A stretch of DNA of 33,064 nt from Pyrodictiaceae archaeon (GTDB lineage Archaea > Thermoproteota > Thermoprotei_A > Sulfolobales > Pyrodictiaceae): NCBI GenBank assembly GCA_026986935.1, contig JALSNP010000062.1, positions 1 through 33,064 of the forward strand, written 5' to 3'. Every line of letters begins with the position of its first letter. Position 1 is the stretch's first letter. Of the stretch, positions 14,874 through 22,361 are shown piece after piece. The position numbers and the translations under genes were made by a program. The notes below the pieces were generated by a model. That model did not search any database, was not told where the DNA came from, and saw nothing but the letters and a program-made list of their open reading frames with translations.

Positions 14874-15078
14874 GGAGAACCCTCTAAGCATGTGTGAGGA
14901 AATCGAATACTTTGTACGCTTGTTTCAGAAGTTATTAGAGGATGTAGAGGAAGCGTATTTTCGTACCCCGGTCTACATATCCTCCCGGCCATATGTCGAG
15001 CGCATGCTAAGATTAATACAATCCGGGCTGAGCGAGTCCATGGCTTTGATGCGTAAGTGCCGAGAAGAGAGGGCTTAA
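14866..15078 (+). CDS. Small unrecognised protein between tfs and pcn
   Basis: 70 aa from ATG 14866, which has GGAGGGA just upstream (14857-14863) and overlaps the tfs stop. Longer in-frame starts would run through tfs. The sequence is acidic and helical (EEIEYFVRLFQKLLEDVEEA, then RMLRLIQSGLSESMALMRKC) and may form a helical hairpin. I do not recognise it. Translational coupling to tfs and position before PCNA suggest a small accessory protein of transcription or replication. Confidence 0.65.
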   Translation: MTEENPLSMCEEIEYFVRLFQKLLEDVEEAYFRTPVYISSRPYVERMLRLIQSGLSESMALMRKCREERA

Positions 15079-15083
15079 GGACG

Positions 15084-15092
15084 GTTTTTATG
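15084..15092 (+). promoter_or_regulatory. Possible TATA box of pcn
   Basis: GGTTTTTATGC, with TTTTTATGC at 15085-15093, about 60 bases before the pcn start. The T run may also act in ending the upstream transcript. Confidence 0.3.
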
Positions 15093-15146
15093 CATAGACC
15101 TTTTCTAGCTAAGTCTACTAGATACTAGCTTCTCGGGAGAGAACGT

Positions 15147-15887
15147 ATGAAGCTAGTATTCTTTGATGCACGAGTATGGCGTTACCTCGTCTCAGCGATA
15201 TCCAAGGTCATAGAGGAGGGAGTATTCATAGTTGATCCAGAAAGCGGTCTCAGATTTAGAGCCATGGATCCATCCCACGTCATTCTGCTTGATATGGTGT
15301 TTCCACGTGAATCGTTCGAAGAATACGAGGTTGATAAGGAATACCAGCTGGGTGTAAACCTTGAGGATCTTGCCAAGGTGTTAAGGAGGGCGCGGAAGGA
15401 GGATAAGTTAGAGATTAGAGCTGATGAAAACACGGTCTCAGTAGCGTTCATAGGTAAGGGGTATCGGGAGTTCACCTTGCCTTTGCTCGATATAACGGCA
15501 GAGGACATACCTGAGCCCGAGTTAGAGTTCAAAGCTAGTATAAAGGTTATGAGCGACGTGTATAGGGATACCATAAAGGATATAGAGCTAGTAGGTGATG
15601 TGATTAAGTTTACTGCGTCAGAAAACGAGTTTCGTGTCGAATCTTCTAGCGAGCTTGCTGAGGCGGAAATAATATACACTATGGAGAGCGGTAGTATTAT
15701 AGAGATGAGTGTTGAGGAGACGCAGTCAGCGATGTATACTTTGGAGTATTTTAGCGACCTCTCTAGCGCTGCTAGAGTCGCAGATACTATAACCATCCGG
15801 TTTAGTAGCGAGATGCCAGCCCTCATAGAGCACGAAATACCTCAGGGAGCGAAATTTAGCTTCCTAATAGCGCCGCGTGTGGAGTAA
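15147..15887 (+). CDS. pcn: DNA sliding clamp PCNA
   Basis: Sliding clamp that holds DNA polymerase, ligase and Fen1 on DNA. 246 aa from ATG 15147. MKLVFFDARVWRYLVSAISK opens the first domain; the centre has FRAMDPSHVILLDM; the interdomain region has LPLLDITAEDIPEPELEF; the end FSFLIAPRVE is the usual C-terminus. Crenarchaea usually carry several PCNA genes forming heterotrimers; this is one of them, and which subunit it is cannot be told here. It is followed closely by priS, a replication cluster. Confidence 0.95.
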   Translation: MKLVFFDARVWRYLVSAISKVIEEGVFIVDPESGLRFRAMDPSHVILLDMVFPRESFEEYEVDKEYQLGVNLEDLAKVLRRARKEDKLEIRADENTVSVAFIGKGYREFTLPLLDITAEDIPEPELEFKASIKVMSDVYRDTIKDIELVGDVIKFTASENEFRVESSSELAEAEIIYTMESGSIIEMSVEETQSAMYTLEYFSDLSSAARVADTITIRFSSEMPALIEHEIPQGAKFSFLIAPRVE

Positions 15888-15955
15888 TGACGGCATATCT
15901 GCTCTGGCCCTAGCTGGGCTGGGAGTATTACCAAGCCTTACTATAGGGAGTGAAA

Positions 15956-17107
15956 ATGGGAGATGTTTTTAGAAAAACTATCTACTTTTTAGAAAAAATG
16001 GCGAGAGAGTATTATAGGAAAAGAACGCCCTGGGTTCCAAGCGACTTTATGCTAAGAGAATTCGCCGCTCAGCCTTGGCGCAGTAAAACTTATATAAGGC
16101 ACCTATCTTTTCAAAGTATAGATGAGATATCAAAATTTATAGTATCTAAGTCTCCTCGTCATTTCTACTACTCGTCAGCACGGTATAACCAGCCCGAAGT
16201 AAGCGATATGGATATGAAGGGTTGGCGCTCCTCCGATCTCATATTCGATATAGATGCCGACCACTTGCCAGAATGCAAGGATAAGGTAATCGAGATAAAA
16301 GTCGAAGAGACTGGTGAAAAAACAAGCCTAGTTGACGATAAGTGCATAGAACGTGCAGCTCTACGCGCCCTCATACTTAGAGACATACTCGTATACGAGC
16401 TGGGAATAGATGAGAAAAGAATAGCATTAGAGTTCTCCGGTAATAGGGGGTTTCATATCACAGCGTATCTTGACGATAACGATGAACTCGCTAAAAGTAC
16501 TTCGGATGTTAGGAGAGAAATAGTTAATTACGTCAAGGCAGTAGGCTTATCCGAGGACACTCTTAAGCCTTGGATGAGAATAAGTGTGCGCAGAGGACGC
16601 CCAGCACCCATTCTACCGTCTCCCCATAGTGGTGGGGCTAGGGGGCGCTTAGCTAGAATAATGGTGCTTATAGCGCGGCGTCGCGGGCTCCGAAAACTAT
16701 TATCAAGACTATATAATTATCAAGCCGCGAACGTAGTTTACGATGAAGAGACCCAGCAACTAGAGGAGGAGGCTCGACAACTCATAGGGGTTGAGATAGA
16801 TGAACAAGTCACTATTGATGTTTCGAGGCTCATACGGGCTCCTTGGAGCCTGAACGGTAAAACTATGTTACCAGTAATCCCTCTAAAAGAGCAACAACTT
16901 ATGGAATTTAAGCTCTCTTTCTCTCTTTCTCCTTTCGCCAACGAAGAGCCTATTCGTATACGCTTGTTAACCGATATTCCACCGGTTATTAGGATCTTGG
17001 GGACCAAGCTGAGTTTACGAAGAAACGACAAGCCTAGACTTGAGGCTCCTCTAGCGCTTTATTTACTTAGTAAAGGTCTTGCTGTATTAGAGGAGGGTGG
17101 TGGGTAA
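15956..17107 (+). CDS. priS: DNA primase small (catalytic) subunit PriS
   Basis: Catalytic subunit of the archaeal/eukaryotic primase that makes primers for DNA replication with PriL. 383 aa from ATG 15956, with AGGGAG 5 bases upstream; GTG 15950 would overlap that site. The metal-binding motif LIFDIDADHLP gives D98 and D100. FYYSSARYNQPE, IALEFSGNRGFHITAYL and LIRAPWSLNGKTML are family motifs. The next gene begins right after the stop and looks like a GINS subunit, a pairing known from Sulfolobus. Confidence 0.93.
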   Translation: MGDVFRKTIYFLEKMAREYYRKRTPWVPSDFMLREFAAQPWRSKTYIRHLSFQSIDEISKFIVSKSPRHFYYSSARYNQPEVSDMDMKGWRSSDLIFDIDADHLPECKDKVIEIKVEETGEKTSLVDDKCIERAALRALILRDILVYELGIDEKRIALEFSGNRGFHITAYLDDNDELAKSTSDVRREIVNYVKAVGLSEDTLKPWMRISVRRGRPAPILPSPHSGGARGRLARIMVLIARRRGLRKLLSRLYNYQAANVVYDEETQQLEEEARQLIGVEIDEQVTIDVSRLIRAPWSLNGKTMLPVIPLKEQQLMEFKLSFSLSPFANEEPIRIRLLTDIPPVIRILGTKLSLRRNDKPRLEAPLALYLLSKGLAVLEEGGG

Positions 17108-17587
17108 GTGGTTGATATTTTTGAGGAAAGCGGGCTTCAGGCTATTGTTGATTTAGCAAAAAAGCTATTAGAGAAGCCAGTAATGGATGAGACATTTTAC
17201 AGCAATGTTAGGAGGTATAGGGAGAGCCTTGCTAAAACATTTCTATCAATAAACATGTATAAGTATGATGATATACTTAAAAAATATATTAGTATATCTA
17301 ACAAGGCTGTGGAGATATTTATAAAAGTGTTCAGCAACATTAACAGCATCAGTGTTAATGAAGCTCTTATAAAGTTATCTGGCATCCTTGGGCTCTCAAT
17401 CCAAGGCAATGGGTGCTTCCTCATAGAGCTGAAAGAGGGTGCGGAAATTAAGGGAAAGTATAGAGGCCCCGGTTCCATAGTATGCATAGACCCCGAAAAA
17501 GCCGCCCACCTAGTACTGGCTGGGATGGCGTCCCCCCTATGGAGCGGCATAGAGAAAGTTATGGAGGTCTCACAGACTAGTATTTAA
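17108..17587 (+). CDS. gins15: Probable GINS subunit Gins15 (Gins51), divergent
   Basis: 159 aa from GTG 17108, starting one base after the priS stop. The N-terminal half is all-helical (about 1-90, with LLEKPVMDETFYSNVRRYRE), like the GINS A domain. The C-terminal 50 residues look like the small B domain (LIELKEGAEIKGKYRGPGS, then IDPEKAAHLVLAGMASPL). The A-then-B order is that of Gins51, while Gins23 is B-then-A. In Sulfolobus, Gins15 is encoded beside priS. GINS joins MCM and the GAN/Cdc45 protein in the replicative helicase. Sequence similarity is weak, so the call rests on layout plus context. Confidence 0.65.
   Translation: MVDIFEESGLQAIVDLAKKLLEKPVMDETFYSNVRRYRESLAKTFLSINMYKYDDILKKYISISNKAVEIFIKVFSNINSISVNEALIKLSGILGLSIQGNGCFLIELKEGAEIKGKYRGPGSIVCIDPEKAAHLVLAGMASPLWSGIEKVMEVSQTSI
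17579..17586 (+). promoter_or_regulatory. Possible TATA box of rpl44e
   Basis: AGTATTTAAG overlaps the stop codon of the GINS-like gene, about 65 bases before the rpl44e start. This would give a leader of about 40 bases. Confidence 0.35.
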
Positions 17588-17646
17588 GCCAGAACCCAGC
17601 TTTGTGTGATGAGGGTGCCAGATAAGGGGCTGGGGAGTGATAAGCC

Positions 17647-17931
17647 GTGAAGGTGCCAAAAGTTATAGTGACGTACTGTCCGCGATGTAGGACGCACACG
17701 CCGCACACCGTCATGATATATAAGCATGGCAAGAGACGTAGCCTCGCCGAGGGTGAGCGCAGATATCGTAGAAAACAGGAGGGCTATGGTAGCAAGAGAA
17801 AACCTGAGCAGAAGAGATTCGCTAAGGTTACAAAGAAGGTTGTTTTGAAACTAAAGTGCCAGAAATGTGGTTACATACTGCACCGTAGGGGAATAAGGCT
17901 TAAGAAGGTAGAGTTAGTTGAGGTGAGATAA
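17647..17931 (+). CDS. rpl44e: Large-subunit ribosomal protein L44e
   Basis: Zinc-binding ribosomal protein eL44 at the E site. 94 aa from GTG 17647, with GGGGAGTGAT upstream. The zinc ribbon uses C11, C14 and the later pair in LKCQKCGYIL. The basic middle (RRYRRKQEGYGSKRKPEQKR) is typical. It is followed after 2 bases by rps27e; L44e-S27e-aIF2alpha-Nop10 is a conserved archaeal order. Confidence 0.96.
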   Translation: MKVPKVIVTYCPRCRTHTPHTVMIYKHGKRRSLAEGERRYRRKQEGYGSKRKPEQKRFAKVTKKVVLKLKCQKCGYILHRRGIRLKKVELVEVR

Positions 17932-17933
17932 TC

Positions 17934-18134
17934 ATGGTCAAGAGGCTAAAAATACTGGTTCCACAGCCACGAAGTAGGTTCCTCTTAGTTCGCTGCCCTG
18001 TTTGTGGGAACGAGCAAGTAGTATTTAGCCATGCGACATTTCCTGTACGCTGCCTAGTCTGTGGTGCTCAGCTAGTTGAGCCGACGGGAGGAAAAGCAAA
18101 GATACTAGGGCAGGTAGTAAGGGTTCTTGGATAA
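17934..18134 (+). CDS. rps27e: Small-subunit ribosomal protein S27e
   Basis: Zinc-ribbon protein eS27 of the small ribosomal subunit. 66 aa from ATG 17934. CPVCGNEQVVFSHATFPVRC and LVCGAQLVEPTGGKAK give the four zinc-binding cysteines and the usual end. Translationally coupled to rpl44e. Confidence 0.96.
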   Translation: MVKRLKILVPQPRSRFLLVRCPVCGNEQVVFSHATFPVRCLVCGAQLVEPTGGKAKILGQVVRVLG

Positions 18135-18249
18135 GTATACTATCTTTCCTATCTTGGCTCTAATGCATAGCAATATATGTGTAAATAGTACTTTTTACCC
18201 ACTTTAGCTCGCTAGGGGGACATAATTATAGTTTTGTATCGAGTACATG

Positions 18250-18257
18250 GGGTGATA
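18250..18257 (+). promoter_or_regulatory. Strong RBS of aIF2-alpha gene
   Basis: GGGGTGAT, close to the full complement of the crenarchaeal 16S 3' end (GGAGGTGAT), a few bases before ATG 18262. An AT-rich stretch CATAATTATAG (about 18221-18231) upstream may hold the TATA box. The 127-base gap after rps27e holds nothing else I can name. Confidence 0.5.
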
Positions 18258-18261
18258 CAGC

Positions 18262-19065
18262 ATGGTTGTTAGAAGAAAGGAGTTGCCAGACGTGGGTGAG
18301 CTCGTAGTAGCTACAGTGAGAGAAGTATATGATTATGGTGCTTATCTTAATCTGGATGAATACGGTGGCCTAGAGGCTTACCTTCCTTGGAGCGAGGTTG
18401 CTTCCAGATGGGTGCGTAGTATCCACGACGTTGTTAAGCCTGGGCAGAAAGTGGTAGTAAAAGTAATACGTGTTCATAGAAGGAGGAAAACTGTAGACGT
18501 ATCGCTAAAAAGAGTCACAGATAGTGAAAGAAAGAGGAAAATGGCTCAATGGAAGAGGGAGCAGAAGGCACTAAAAATACTTGAGATAATTGGTCAGAAG
18601 AAGGGAAAAACACTAGAAGAAGTATATGAGCTCGTTGGGCGCAAGCTGGAGAATGCGTATGGGGATTTAATGACCGCTTTTGAGGAGGCAGTCATACGAG
18701 GAGAGGAGGCGCTTAGATCAGCAGGGATACCGGAGGAGTGGATAGAGCCCATCCTTGAAGAGGTTAAGCGCCACGTACATGTTAAGAGGGTGAAGATAGA
18801 GGGGACTATAGTTGCTCTATCCAGGGCAGGTGATGGTGTTGAGAGGGTAAGGAAGGTGTTACTATCTATGAAGAATAAGCTTCTCGGATTCTCGAAGGAC
18901 ATCAGCGCTCGTCTCTACACCGTTGGTGCGCCACGCTATAAAGTAGAAATGGAAGCATATGACTATAAGACTCTGGAGAATGCTCTTGAGGAGGCCCTGG
19001 AGGAGGCTGAAAAAGCAGCTAAGCAGCTAGGTGTGGAGTTTAGCTTCTCGCGTGAAAGGAGATGA
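18262..19065 (+). CDS. eif2A: Translation initiation factor aIF2 alpha subunit
   Basis: Subunit of the aIF2 heterotrimer that brings initiator tRNA to the ribosome. 267 aa from ATG 18262. The N-terminal S1/OB domain (about 8-85) has VGELVVATVREVYDYGAYLN and YLPWSEVASRWVRSIHDVV; the latter aligns with the region around eukaryotic Ser51. A helical middle domain and the C-terminal alpha-beta domain that binds the gamma subunit (VKIEGTIVALSRAGDGVERV) follow. It sits between rps27e and nop10. Confidence 0.96.
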   Translation: MVVRRKELPDVGELVVATVREVYDYGAYLNLDEYGGLEAYLPWSEVASRWVRSIHDVVKPGQKVVVKVIRVHRRRKTVDVSLKRVTDSERKRKMAQWKREQKALKILEIIGQKKGKTLEEVYELVGRKLENAYGDLMTAFEEAVIRGEEALRSAGIPEEWIEPILEEVKRHVHVKRVKIEGTIVALSRAGDGVERVRKVLLSMKNKLLGFSKDISARLYTVGAPRYKVEMEAYDYKTLENALEEALEEAEKAAKQLGVEFSFSRERR

Positions 19066-19071
19066 GGTGAT
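19064..19071 (+). promoter_or_regulatory. Canonical RBS of nop10
   Basis: GAGGTGAT, a perfect Shine-Dalgarno match, overlaps the aIF2-alpha stop and sits 6 bases before GTG 19078. It fixes the nop10 start. Confidence 0.7.
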
Positions 19072-19077
19072 AGATAG

Positions 19078-19260
19078 GTGCAATGGCTTCTAAGAAGATG
19101 TAGTGTGTGTGGACGCTATACTCTTAGGAGAGATAAGTGTCCTCTATGTGGAGGCCCTGTCCAAGTGCCTCATCCTCCTAGATTCTCGCCAGAAGATAAG
19201 TATGTTGCATATCGTTACCGTATGAAGCTACTTGCTATACAGGAGAGGAGACAGGATTAG
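19078..19260 (+). CDS. nop10: H/ACA RNP protein Nop10
   Basis: Small protein of H/ACA ribonucleoproteins that guide pseudouridine formation in rRNA, with Cbf5, Gar1 and L7Ae. 60 aa from GTG 19078. The zinc ribbon RCSVCGRYTLRRDKCPLCGG has two CxxC pairs, then the conserved PHPPRFSPEDKYVAYRYRMK. It ends the superoperon; a T run at 19289-19293 follows before the convergent carS gene. Confidence 0.95.
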   Translation: MQWLLRRCSVCGRYTLRRDKCPLCGGPVQVPHPPRFSPEDKYVAYRYRMKLLAIQERRQD

Positions 19261-19292
19261 AAAATTACATTGTGATCGCATTGTCGGTGTTT

Positions 19293-19799
19293 TTACCAGG
19301 GTACTGGTTTGAGTCTAAGGCGGTGAGCGGCCACATTAGTCGCCCTATGTAGTATTATTATAATTGGTGCGAAGCCTAGTATGATTCTCGGATCAAGTAC
19401 TATGTGTGCAACGTATAGTAGGTAGAGAACGCCCGAATAGAAATCAAGCTGGTCAAGTACTGGTGCTGGTGCTCCTCTTGCGAGCCCTAATCTTCTTTTG
19501 ATAAATGCTCCAAGAATATCGCCTAGGAGCGCGCCGAGGGATGCGAGTACACCTGCGTAGAAAATTAAGGGTGAGCAGGTGAGGGCGGAGAGCAAGAACG
19601 CTATAACGGATCCGTAAAGAAACCCTATTATTAGTCCTTCCCATGTCTTACCGGGGCCTAGTAACGGTCTCCCATCGGGTAGGCGAACTCCCCTATCAAT
19701 CGGTGTGCCCTTGTATCGTAGCAGTACTGGTGACCCATTTGCTGCCAGCGCTGGTAGTATTACGAGTATTGAGTCCAGGGGGCTCAACAAGTGCTCCAT
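19293..19799 (-). CDS. carS: CDP-archaeol synthase CarS
   Basis: Integral membrane enzyme that activates unsaturated archaetidic acid (digeranylgeranylglyceryl phosphate) with CTP to CDP-archaeol, a key step in archaeal membrane lipid synthesis. 168 aa from ATG 19799. Hydrophobic segments lie at about 8-22, 55-75, 77-98 and 120-150. Motifs are ANGSPVLL (20-27), PLLGPGKTWEG (45-55), GALLGDILGAFIKRRLGL (89-106) and PVLDQLDF (113-120). It overlaps the upstream RecA-like gene by 16 bases, so the two share a transcript. Confidence 0.93.
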   Translation of the reverse strand: MEHLLSPLDSILVILPALAANGSPVLLRYKGTPIDRGVRLPDGRPLLGPGKTWEGLIIGFLYGSVIAFLLSALTCSPLIFYAGVLASLGALLGDILGAFIKRRLGLARGAPAPVLDQLDFYSGVLYLLYVAHIVLDPRIILGFAPIIIILHRATNVAAHRLRLKPVPW

Positions 19800-20377
19800 T
19801 CTATTCCACCTTTGGATATTTTGAAAGTTGCTTCAAAACTCCTTGGCCTCTCAATCAATATCCTTCTAAGATTACCCCCTACATGCTCAAGACGCGCGAT
19901 ACCCTTGCTCCAGAAATATATAGCGTTCTCTGCAAGCGGCCTATCCTCCCCTGCCCCGGGATCCCTATGCACCATAGCTGTAAGAATAATGGGTAGTCCT
20001 AAAACTTCGTGAATACGACGCAGCGCTGCGAGAGCGAAAAGAGTAGCACTATACCCTGCTCCCCCCTCTCGTGCAAAGACGTTAATAGGGTCAAACACGG
20101 CTAGGTCAAACATGTGGAAATTATGCCTTAACAATACATCTACCAGGTCAACATAATCGGTGACGTTTCTTAACAAGATTATTCTAAGATTAATGCCTAG
20201 TGTACTCATTCTCTCAACTGTTGGTGCCAGTTGGGTACTAACATATAGGCACGAGGATATACAGTAGTATTTTACAAACTCCAATGCAAGATTAGTTTTA
20301 CCAGAACCTGGCCCACCATAGATGGTTAGCAATGTAGGCCAGCCTAGCACGTCTAGAACTTTTTTGCAGAGAGCCAC
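19784..20377 (-). CDS. RecA-superfamily ATPase paralog (RadB/aRadC-like)
   Basis: 197 aa from GTG 20377, with GGGGAGG upstream. It is a single RecA-type ATPase core without the N-terminal HhH domain of RadA. Walker A is GGPGSGKT (21-28), with TNLALEFVKYY after it, and the Walker B strand ends in FDLAVFDP (D96). The later MVHRDPG segment may be the sensor region. It resembles the small RadA paralogs of archaea (RadB, aRadC) or KaiC-like proteins. The gene lies head to head with the RNase H-fold gene at 20434. A role in recombination is by family only. Confidence 0.75.
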   Translation of the reverse strand: MALCKKVLDVLGWPTLLTIYGGPGSGKTNLALEFVKYYCISSCLYVSTQLAPTVERMSTLGINLRIILLRNVTDYVDLVDVLLRHNFHMFDLAVFDPINVFAREGGAGYSATLFALAALRRIHEVLGLPIILTAMVHRDPGAGEDRPLAENAIYFWSKGIARLEHVGGNLRRILIERPRSFEATFKISKGGIEWSTC

Positions 20378-20433
20378 TTATCCTCCCCTTCTCCGAAACT
20401 AGCATAACTCTCTAGGGGGTAACGGGCGGCTCA

Positions 20434-21048
20434 ATGACGACTAATGTAATCGCCTGGATTAATAATATGGAACTGGCTCATAAATTTCTAGAGCTAGCCA
20501 GGATCATGGGCTTAAACGTTAAGATACCGAGATCAATAAATATAAAGTGCGATAGAAACGATATAATTATAACAGATGATCCCGGTGTTTTCTCATCGCT
20601 TCGGAGAGGTTGTAGAATAATTCTCATAAGGAATAACGATACGTTGTCAAGCCTCATCGATATCGTATCAGTGTTGATCGGGACCCCGTCAGAGATAGTT
20701 GTTGGCGTGGACTTGGGCAAAAATAAGCTTGCTTATGTAGTGATAGCTGCAGGCTCAGTACTAGACTATGGGATCTGTATTAACTGCATAGAGGATTTTG
20801 TAGAAAAAATCTGTAGAATTGGGTCAAGGAAAGTAGTTGTGGGTATAGGCTACACGGACAGTGTTTCTAGGGCTGCAGAGAAGCTCTACCAGCTACTCCA
20901 CGGGTGCGGAGTAGAGGCGGTAATAGTAAACGAAGAAGAGTCCAATAGAACTACTCTTATGGGGCTTAGGGGAAGCGAACAATTACGGAAAACCGATCTG
21001 AGAGCCGCTGCGATAGTAGCTTTGCGCTCAAGGTCTTGGAAGAGGTAG
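20434..21048 (+). CDS. RNase H-fold (YqgF/RuvC-like) protein, uncharacterised
   Basis: 204 aa from ATG 20434. The N-terminal 85 residues form an unrecognised alpha-beta part. The C-terminal half reads like a RuvC/YqgF-type RNase H fold: strand with acidic end IVVGVDLGKNKLAYVVI (D93), VVVGIGYTD, then AVIVNEEESNRTT (E167/E168, resembling the YqgF DExxTT segment) and a last helix TDLRAAAIVALRS (D188). These acids sit where metal-binding residues lie in Holliday-junction resolvases. It overlaps or abuts the Clp1-like gene. Nuclease activity is inferred, not shown. Confidence 0.7.
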   Translation: MTTNVIAWINNMELAHKFLELARIMGLNVKIPRSINIKCDRNDIIITDDPGVFSSLRRGCRIILIRNNDTLSSLIDIVSVLIGTPSEIVVGVDLGKNKLAYVVIAAGSVLDYGICINCIEDFVEKICRIGSRKVVVGIGYTDSVSRAAEKLYQLLHGCGVEAVIVNEEESNRTTLMGLRGSEQLRKTDLRAAAIVALRSRSWKR

Positions 21049-21080
21049 CTACTAAGCGGTTGTCAGCGAGGGGTTATGAA

Positions 21081-22361
21081 ATGATTACAAGGATTAGACT
21101 AGACCCGGGGCAAATTGTTAGAGTGATGGGTCCTGCACGGGCTAGAGTTGTTTCGGGCCAAGTGCTCGTGCTCGGTGCTATTTTTAATCCAGGCGATGAG
21201 TTCGCTATAAGCAAGTATAGAAGCTATGCGATAAAGGGTTTAGTTGAAACTAGTATTGAGATAGTGCTTGATGCTGGCGGCTCTATAGAGAAGCCGTTAC
21301 CCGGAGAAGAGGTTATAGATAAATGGGTTAGTGAAATAGATTCCCTCATACAGAAGGGATGCCGACGCATTATAGTAGTCGGGCCCGTTGATTCGGGTAA
21401 AACCAGTGTCGTCGCTCTTGCGAGTAATAGAAGCCTATTAAGAGGGTTTAGAGTCGGCGTCATTGACGCCGATGTGGGTCAAGCTGATATAGGCCCACCA
21501 GCTTCCGTATCAGCCTCCGTAGTTTCTAAGCAGATTCTATGGCTTAGAGAGCTCGAGGCGGATCACATCAGGTTTATAGGCTCTATTACGCCTCAGCGAA
21601 ACGAGCGAAGAATAGTAGCAGCAGTGGTTGACCTAGTATCAAGGCTAGAGAGGAAAGGCGTGGATACAATAATAGTTGATACTGATGGGTGGATTCAGGG
21701 TATTAACTCGATAGAATACAAAGCCGAGATGGCTAGATTCATAAACGCGGATGCAGTAATAATAGTTGGTGACGATTTCCTATACCAATCAGTTAAGCAG
21801 ATTTTCTCGGGTCTCCCCTGCCGAGCTGTGTTCCTCGAGTCTCCTAAGATAAGGCGCGAACGTAGCAGAGACGAGAGGAGAGCGCTTAGAAGTGAGGCGT
21901 ATAGGAGGTATCTTACGCCGTTGTATGAACGTTTGGTTGATCTAAGTAGTGTCTCGATATATGGTTCGTGTTTCTTTTCAGGGAGGCGGGTTAGGGGCAG
22001 AGAGGAAGAGTTTCAGAAAATGCTGCGCGTGAGGGTACTTGGTGTAAGTGAGACAAGCGATACGTACTATGTTGTTACAGAGGGGCAGCCCCCGGCTCAG
22101 GCTATTGGGGCAGCTATAGAGAGGCTTGAGAAGCAAGTCTATGTACTGGATAAAAACATTGCTAGGGGTGCACTATTATCAATAATAGGTAGTGATTACC
22201 AAGAAAAAGCGCTAGGGATACTCAAAGACTTTGATCTTGGCAAGAGCGTCGCCATTATAGCAACACCCTATACGGGGAAGATTAAAGGAATAATATTCGG
22301 CAGCATACGCTTAGGCGAGGACTTCGAGGAACTAGGTAAGCCATTAAGGTGTGTAATATGA
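21081..22361 (+). CDS. Clp1/Grc3-type polynucleotide 5'-kinase
   Basis: P-loop kinase of the Clp1/Grc3/NOL9 family; archaeal members phosphorylate RNA and DNA 5'-OH ends. 426 aa from ATG 21081, with GAGGGG 7 bases upstream; TTG 21036 in frame would overlap the previous gene. An N-terminal beta domain (about 1-75) precedes Walker A GPVDSGKT (101-108), DADVGQADIGPP (129-140), GSITPQRNERR and VDTDGWIQGI. A C-terminal domain of about 120 residues follows. The stop overlaps the next ATG. Confidence 0.88.
   Translation: MITRIRLDPGQIVRVMGPARARVVSGQVLVLGAIFNPGDEFAISKYRSYAIKGLVETSIEIVLDAGGSIEKPLPGEEVIDKWVSEIDSLIQKGCRRIIVVGPVDSGKTSVVALASNRSLLRGFRVGVIDADVGQADIGPPASVSASVVSKQILWLRELEADHIRFIGSITPQRNERRIVAAVVDLVSRLERKGVDTIIVDTDGWIQGINSIEYKAEMARFINADAVIIVGDDFLYQSVKQIFSGLPCRAVFLESPKIRRERSRDERRALRSEAYRRYLTPLYERLVDLSSVSIYGSCFFSGRRVRGREEEFQKMLRVRVLGVSETSDTYYVVTEGQPPAQAIGAAIERLEKQVYVLDKNIARGALLSIIGSDYQEKALGILKDFDLGKSVAIIATPYTGKIKGIIFGSIRLGEDFEELGKPLRCVI

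Noticed and set aside
15182..15826. Long open frame (214 codons) on the minus strand opposite pcn
   Set aside because: Ser-rich, family-less translation lying fully inside PCNA in the opposite sense; a shadow of codon bias.
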